Positions 5,109 through 6,855 of a DNA stretch of 6,855 bases are shown here, in pieces (the first letter of the stretch is position 1; each line of letters begins with the position of its first letter). The notes under the pieces were generated by a model, which worked only from the letters and a program-made list of their open reading frames with translations, made no database searches and had not been told where the DNA came from. The position numbers and the translations under genes are program-made. The DNA is from an uncultured Thermomicrobiales bacterium. GTDB taxonomy: Bacteria; Chloroflexota; Chloroflexia; Thermomicrobiales; UBA6265. The stretch lies in assembly GCA_902806395.1 (NCBI GenBank), contig CADCWH010000121.1, positions 1-6,855 on the forward strand. The letters run 5' to 3'.

Positions 5109-6483
5109 CGGTCGCACCTCCAGCGAACGTTCTGCCGTGCTCCCCGGGCAGGCGCACCTCCATCCGGGTTCCCCGGGTGGGGAGGGCGCTCACGGTGAAG
5201 GTCCCACCGATCGCTTCTGCGCGTTCGCGCATGGTCGCCAGCCCGAACCGGGGCAGGGTGCTCCGACCCAACGTGGCGGGGTCGAAACCGACACCGTCAT
5301 CGTCGATGATCGCGTGGACCCACCCGTCCCGTTCGAGCACCGAGATGTGGGCAACGGTCGCCTTGGCATGCTTCCGGACATTGGTCAACGCCTCTTGGAT
5401 GATGCGGAGGAGTTGGACCTCGTCCAGCGGTGACAGCGGCAGCCGGTGGTCAGGATCCTCGGGAAGGCTGAGGACCACGCTGACACCGCTCTGCTCTTGC
5501 CACCGCGGGACGTACTCGCGCAGTGTATCGAGAAATCCCCGTTCCGAGTCGAGCGATGTGCGGAGGCTGAGAATGCCCTCCCGCACATCCGCGTAGGCGG
5601 CACGGGCGGCCTCGGCGAGTTGGCCGATCTGCTCGGCGCCGCGCTCGGTCTCACCGCGTCGCACCAACTCCTGCGCCCCTTGGGCCTTGGTATTCACATA
5701 TCCCAGGACCTGCGCTAGGCTGTCATGCATCTCGCGGGCGATCCGGCCTCGTTCTTCCGTGATCGCCAGTGCCCGGACTTGGTGGTGGAGCCGGGCATTC
5801 TCGATGGCGACCGCCGCGAGGGTCGCGAACCGCTCCAGCGTCTCCTCGTCGGCGGCATCGAACTCCGGGATGGCTTCCTTCTCGGTCACATAGAGATTGC
5901 CGACCACTTGCCCCTGACTCCCGATCGGCACGGCCAGGAGCGAACGCATCGGTGGGTGATGTGGGGGAAAGCCAACGGACCGCGGGTCCCGCCCCAGATC
6001 GGGGAGGCGAAGGCGCTGACCCTCGGTCAGCACCACGCCGAGCAGCCCGTGACCGACGGGGATCGGTCCGATCCGAGCCCGTTCCTCGGGCGTGATGCCG
6101 GACGTCAGGAACGCCGCGATGCCCCCCTCCTCCCGGAGGTACGACAGCGCTCCGTAGCGTGCCCCAACCAGGTTTCGGGCCTGGTCGACCACCCGCTGGA
6201 GGACCGTGTCGAGGTCGAGATCGCCGGTGATCGTCAAGCCAGCCTGGTGGAGCGCGACGAGCTCCCGGTTTTGGAGCGTCAGTCGCTCTTGCAGTCGGCC
6301 GATCGCCCCGAAGATCGCCTCCGCGAAGAACAGCGTGGCGAGCAGCACGATGCCGCCCAGCAAGACGTAGCCCGGCCAGGTGCGGACGATCTGAGGAGGG
6401 AGGACCTGCCGAGCCACCTCGAGGGCGAGGAGAAAGCCGAGTGGACCAAGGATGGCGAGCCACTTGAGGCGACGGAGCGTCAT
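5080..6483 (-). CDS. Membrane-anchored GAF sensor histidine kinase with DosS-like heme-site residues
   Basis: 467 residues from ATG 6483, chosen because the two membrane helices start right after it; a GTG at 6642 would add 53 residues of low-complexity, Arg-rich sequence. Helices at about 8-28 and 38-60 are joined by a very short loop, so there is no real external sensor domain. A short coiled coil (61-80) leads to a GAF domain (about 84-230), a HisKA_3 dimerisation helix with phosphoacceptor H253 (REMHDSLAQVLG), and a HATPase_c domain with N-box EALTN (364-368), G1 box DDDGVGF (394-400) and FGLATMRERA (413-422). The GAF stretch 108-176 (ARYGAL... to ...GFPPHH) aligns without gaps to M. tuberculosis DosS 81-149 as I recall it: H176 matches heme ligand H149, and Y198 in GNLYVTEK matches distal Y171. 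It has no Cys. It lies 5' of its overlapping regulator. Heme binding is inferred. Confidence 0.93.
   Translation of the reverse strand: MTLRRLKWLAILGPLGFLLALEVARQVLPPQIVRTWPGYVLLGGIVLLATLFFAEAIFGAIGRLQERLTLQNRELVALHQAGLTITGDLDLDTVLQRVVDQARNLVGARYGALSYLREEGGIAAFLTSGITPEERARIGPIPVGHGLLGVVLTEGQRLRLPDLGRDPRSVGFPPHHPPMRSLLAVPIGSQGQVVGNLYVTEKEAIPEFDAADEETLERFATLAAVAIENARLHHQVRALAITEERGRIAREMHDSLAQVLGYVNTKAQGAQELVRRGETERGAEQIGQLAEAARAAYADVREGILSLRTSLDSERGFLDTLREYVPRWQEQSGVSVVLSLPEDPDHRLPLSPLDEVQLLRIIQEALTNVRKHAKATVAHISVLERDGWVHAIIDDDGVGFDPATLGRSTLPRFGLATMRERAEAIGGTFTVSALPTRGTRMEVRLPGEHGRTFAGGATDERPHRGRP
5116..5121 (-). promoter_or_regulatory. Ribosome binding site GGAGGT of the response regulator
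   Basis: GGAGGT on the minus strand, seven bases before ATG 5108 and inside the 3' end of the kinase gene. It rules out the upstream GTG (5115-5117), which overlaps it, as the usual start, and supports coupled synthesis of kinase and regulator. Confidence 0.7.
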
Positions 6484-6729
6484 GGTCCCGGCAACTCGTC
6501 GTCGAACGCGCGCGGCACCGCAGCGGGGCGGTTCCGACCGGCAGGGTCGAATGTGGCGATGTGACGGTCGGTCATCCCGGCGCTCGGGTCGGACACGGGG
6601 GCAACACTCCCACGCCGTGCCGCCCGGCTTGGCTGCCACCACGAAGCCGCCGCCTCACCATCCAGGCCGCCATCGGGCATCGTGTCACCACCGCGAGGTG
6701 CAGTTACCCGCGTTCTATGCAATCCCATG
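6484..6729 (-). other. Intergenic leader between rlmN and the histidine kinase
   Basis: 246 bases with no convincing gene. An open frame crosses it, but it gives low-complexity, Arg/Pro/Gly-rich protein without a recognised motif. The gap is the likely place for the promoter of the two-component operon, yet no clear -35/-10 pair is seen. A seven-base inverted repeat CCGACCG/CGGTCGG (6534-6540 and 6565-6571, 24 bases apart) lies 50-90 bases before the kinase ATG and could be an operator or leader hairpin. Its length makes chance a real explanation. Confidence 0.3.
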
Positions 6730-6855
6730 TCAGCGGCTGGCTGGGCCGAACGATCCGGGTGACACCTGATCGGTGGAGGCTGTCGCGACCGTTCCGGCCT
6801 GGGCCCGCAACTGACCACAGGCCGCCGCGATCTCGACGCCGCGAGAGTAGCGGAC
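6730..6855 (-). CDS. rlmN: 23S rRNA (adenine-2503-C2)-methyltransferase RlmN, C-terminal part
   Basis: 41 residues enter from the right edge and end at TGA 6730-6732; the rest lies outside the window. The opening VRYSRGVEIAAACGQLRAQ matches the C-terminal signature of RlmN (in E. coli VRKTRGDDIDAACGQL). The Cys in ACGQL corresponds to the methyl-carrying catalytic cysteine of this radical SAM enzyme (C355 in E. coli). RlmN methylates A2503 in 23S rRNA and A37 of some tRNAs. The last 20 or so residues are a variable, Ser/Thr/Gly-rich tail. It is co-directional with the kinase gene but separated by 246 bases, so it probably belongs to a different transcription unit. Confidence 0.82.
   Translation of the reverse strand, partial: VRYSRGVEIAAACGQLRAQAGTVATASTDQVSPGSFGPASR

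Noticed and set aside
6484..6642. A longer kinase start at GTG 6642 (520 residues)
   Set aside because: The extra 53 residues are Arg/Cys/Pro-rich and resemble translated intergenic DNA. The ATG at 6483 places the first membrane helix at the N-terminus as in related kinases.
6480..6818. A 112-codon minus-strand frame between rlmN and the kinase
   Set aside because: Its first part overlaps the rlmN end in another frame, and the rest is low-complexity Arg/Pro/Gly sequence without motif or ribosome site.
1..6855. tRNA or rRNA genes, CRISPR arrays, insertion sequences
   Set aside because: No tRNA-like cloverleaf, rRNA segment, regularly spaced repeat array, transposase frame or target-site duplication was recognised on either strand.

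Overview
The window is GC-rich (roughly two thirds G+C by eye) and densely coded. Protein style (DoxX-family membrane proteins, a Tat-exported multicopper oxidase, a DosS-like GAF histidine kinase, GTG starts) suggests a Chloroflexota bacterium of the Thermomicrobia/Sphaerobacter type, with Actinobacteria as the alternative. This is inference from protein character only.

Layout. At the left edge (2-247, + strand) is the C-terminal end of a type II chorismate mutase. Everything else recognised lies on the minus strand. A convergent gap (248-373) carries a 12-bp inverted repeat. At the right edge (6730-6855) is the C-terminus of the 23S rRNA methyltransferase RlmN. Read in the direction of transcription (right to left), the middle holds: a membrane-anchored GAF sensor histidine kinase (5080-6483); a NarL/LuxR-type response regulator overlapping it (4422-5108); a short DoxX-type membrane protein (3796-4368); a Tat-exported two-domain multicopper oxidase (2607-3722); a longer DoxX/DoxD-type membrane protein (1713-2537); an unrecognised protein with about eight membrane segments (780-1679); and a small cupin gene interrupted by an in-frame TGA (374-718).

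How the genes may work together. The kinase GAF domain aligns without gaps, over about 70 residues, with the heme-binding GAF domain of mycobacterial DosS/DevS as I remember it. Both the proximal heme His and the distal Tyr are kept, so the two-component pair may sense O2, NO or CO. The adjoining DoxX-MCO-DoxX-8TM block looks like one redox unit: an exported copper oxidase flanked by membrane proteins of a family that includes the thiosulfate:quinone oxidoreductase subunit DoxD. A 7-bp-arm palindrome at the end of the regulator gene, just ahead of this block, is a candidate operator. The substrate of the oxidase and the electron path cannot be read from the sequence. The most interesting reading is a gas-responsive two-component system controlling a DoxX-multicopper oxidase respiratory or detoxification module.
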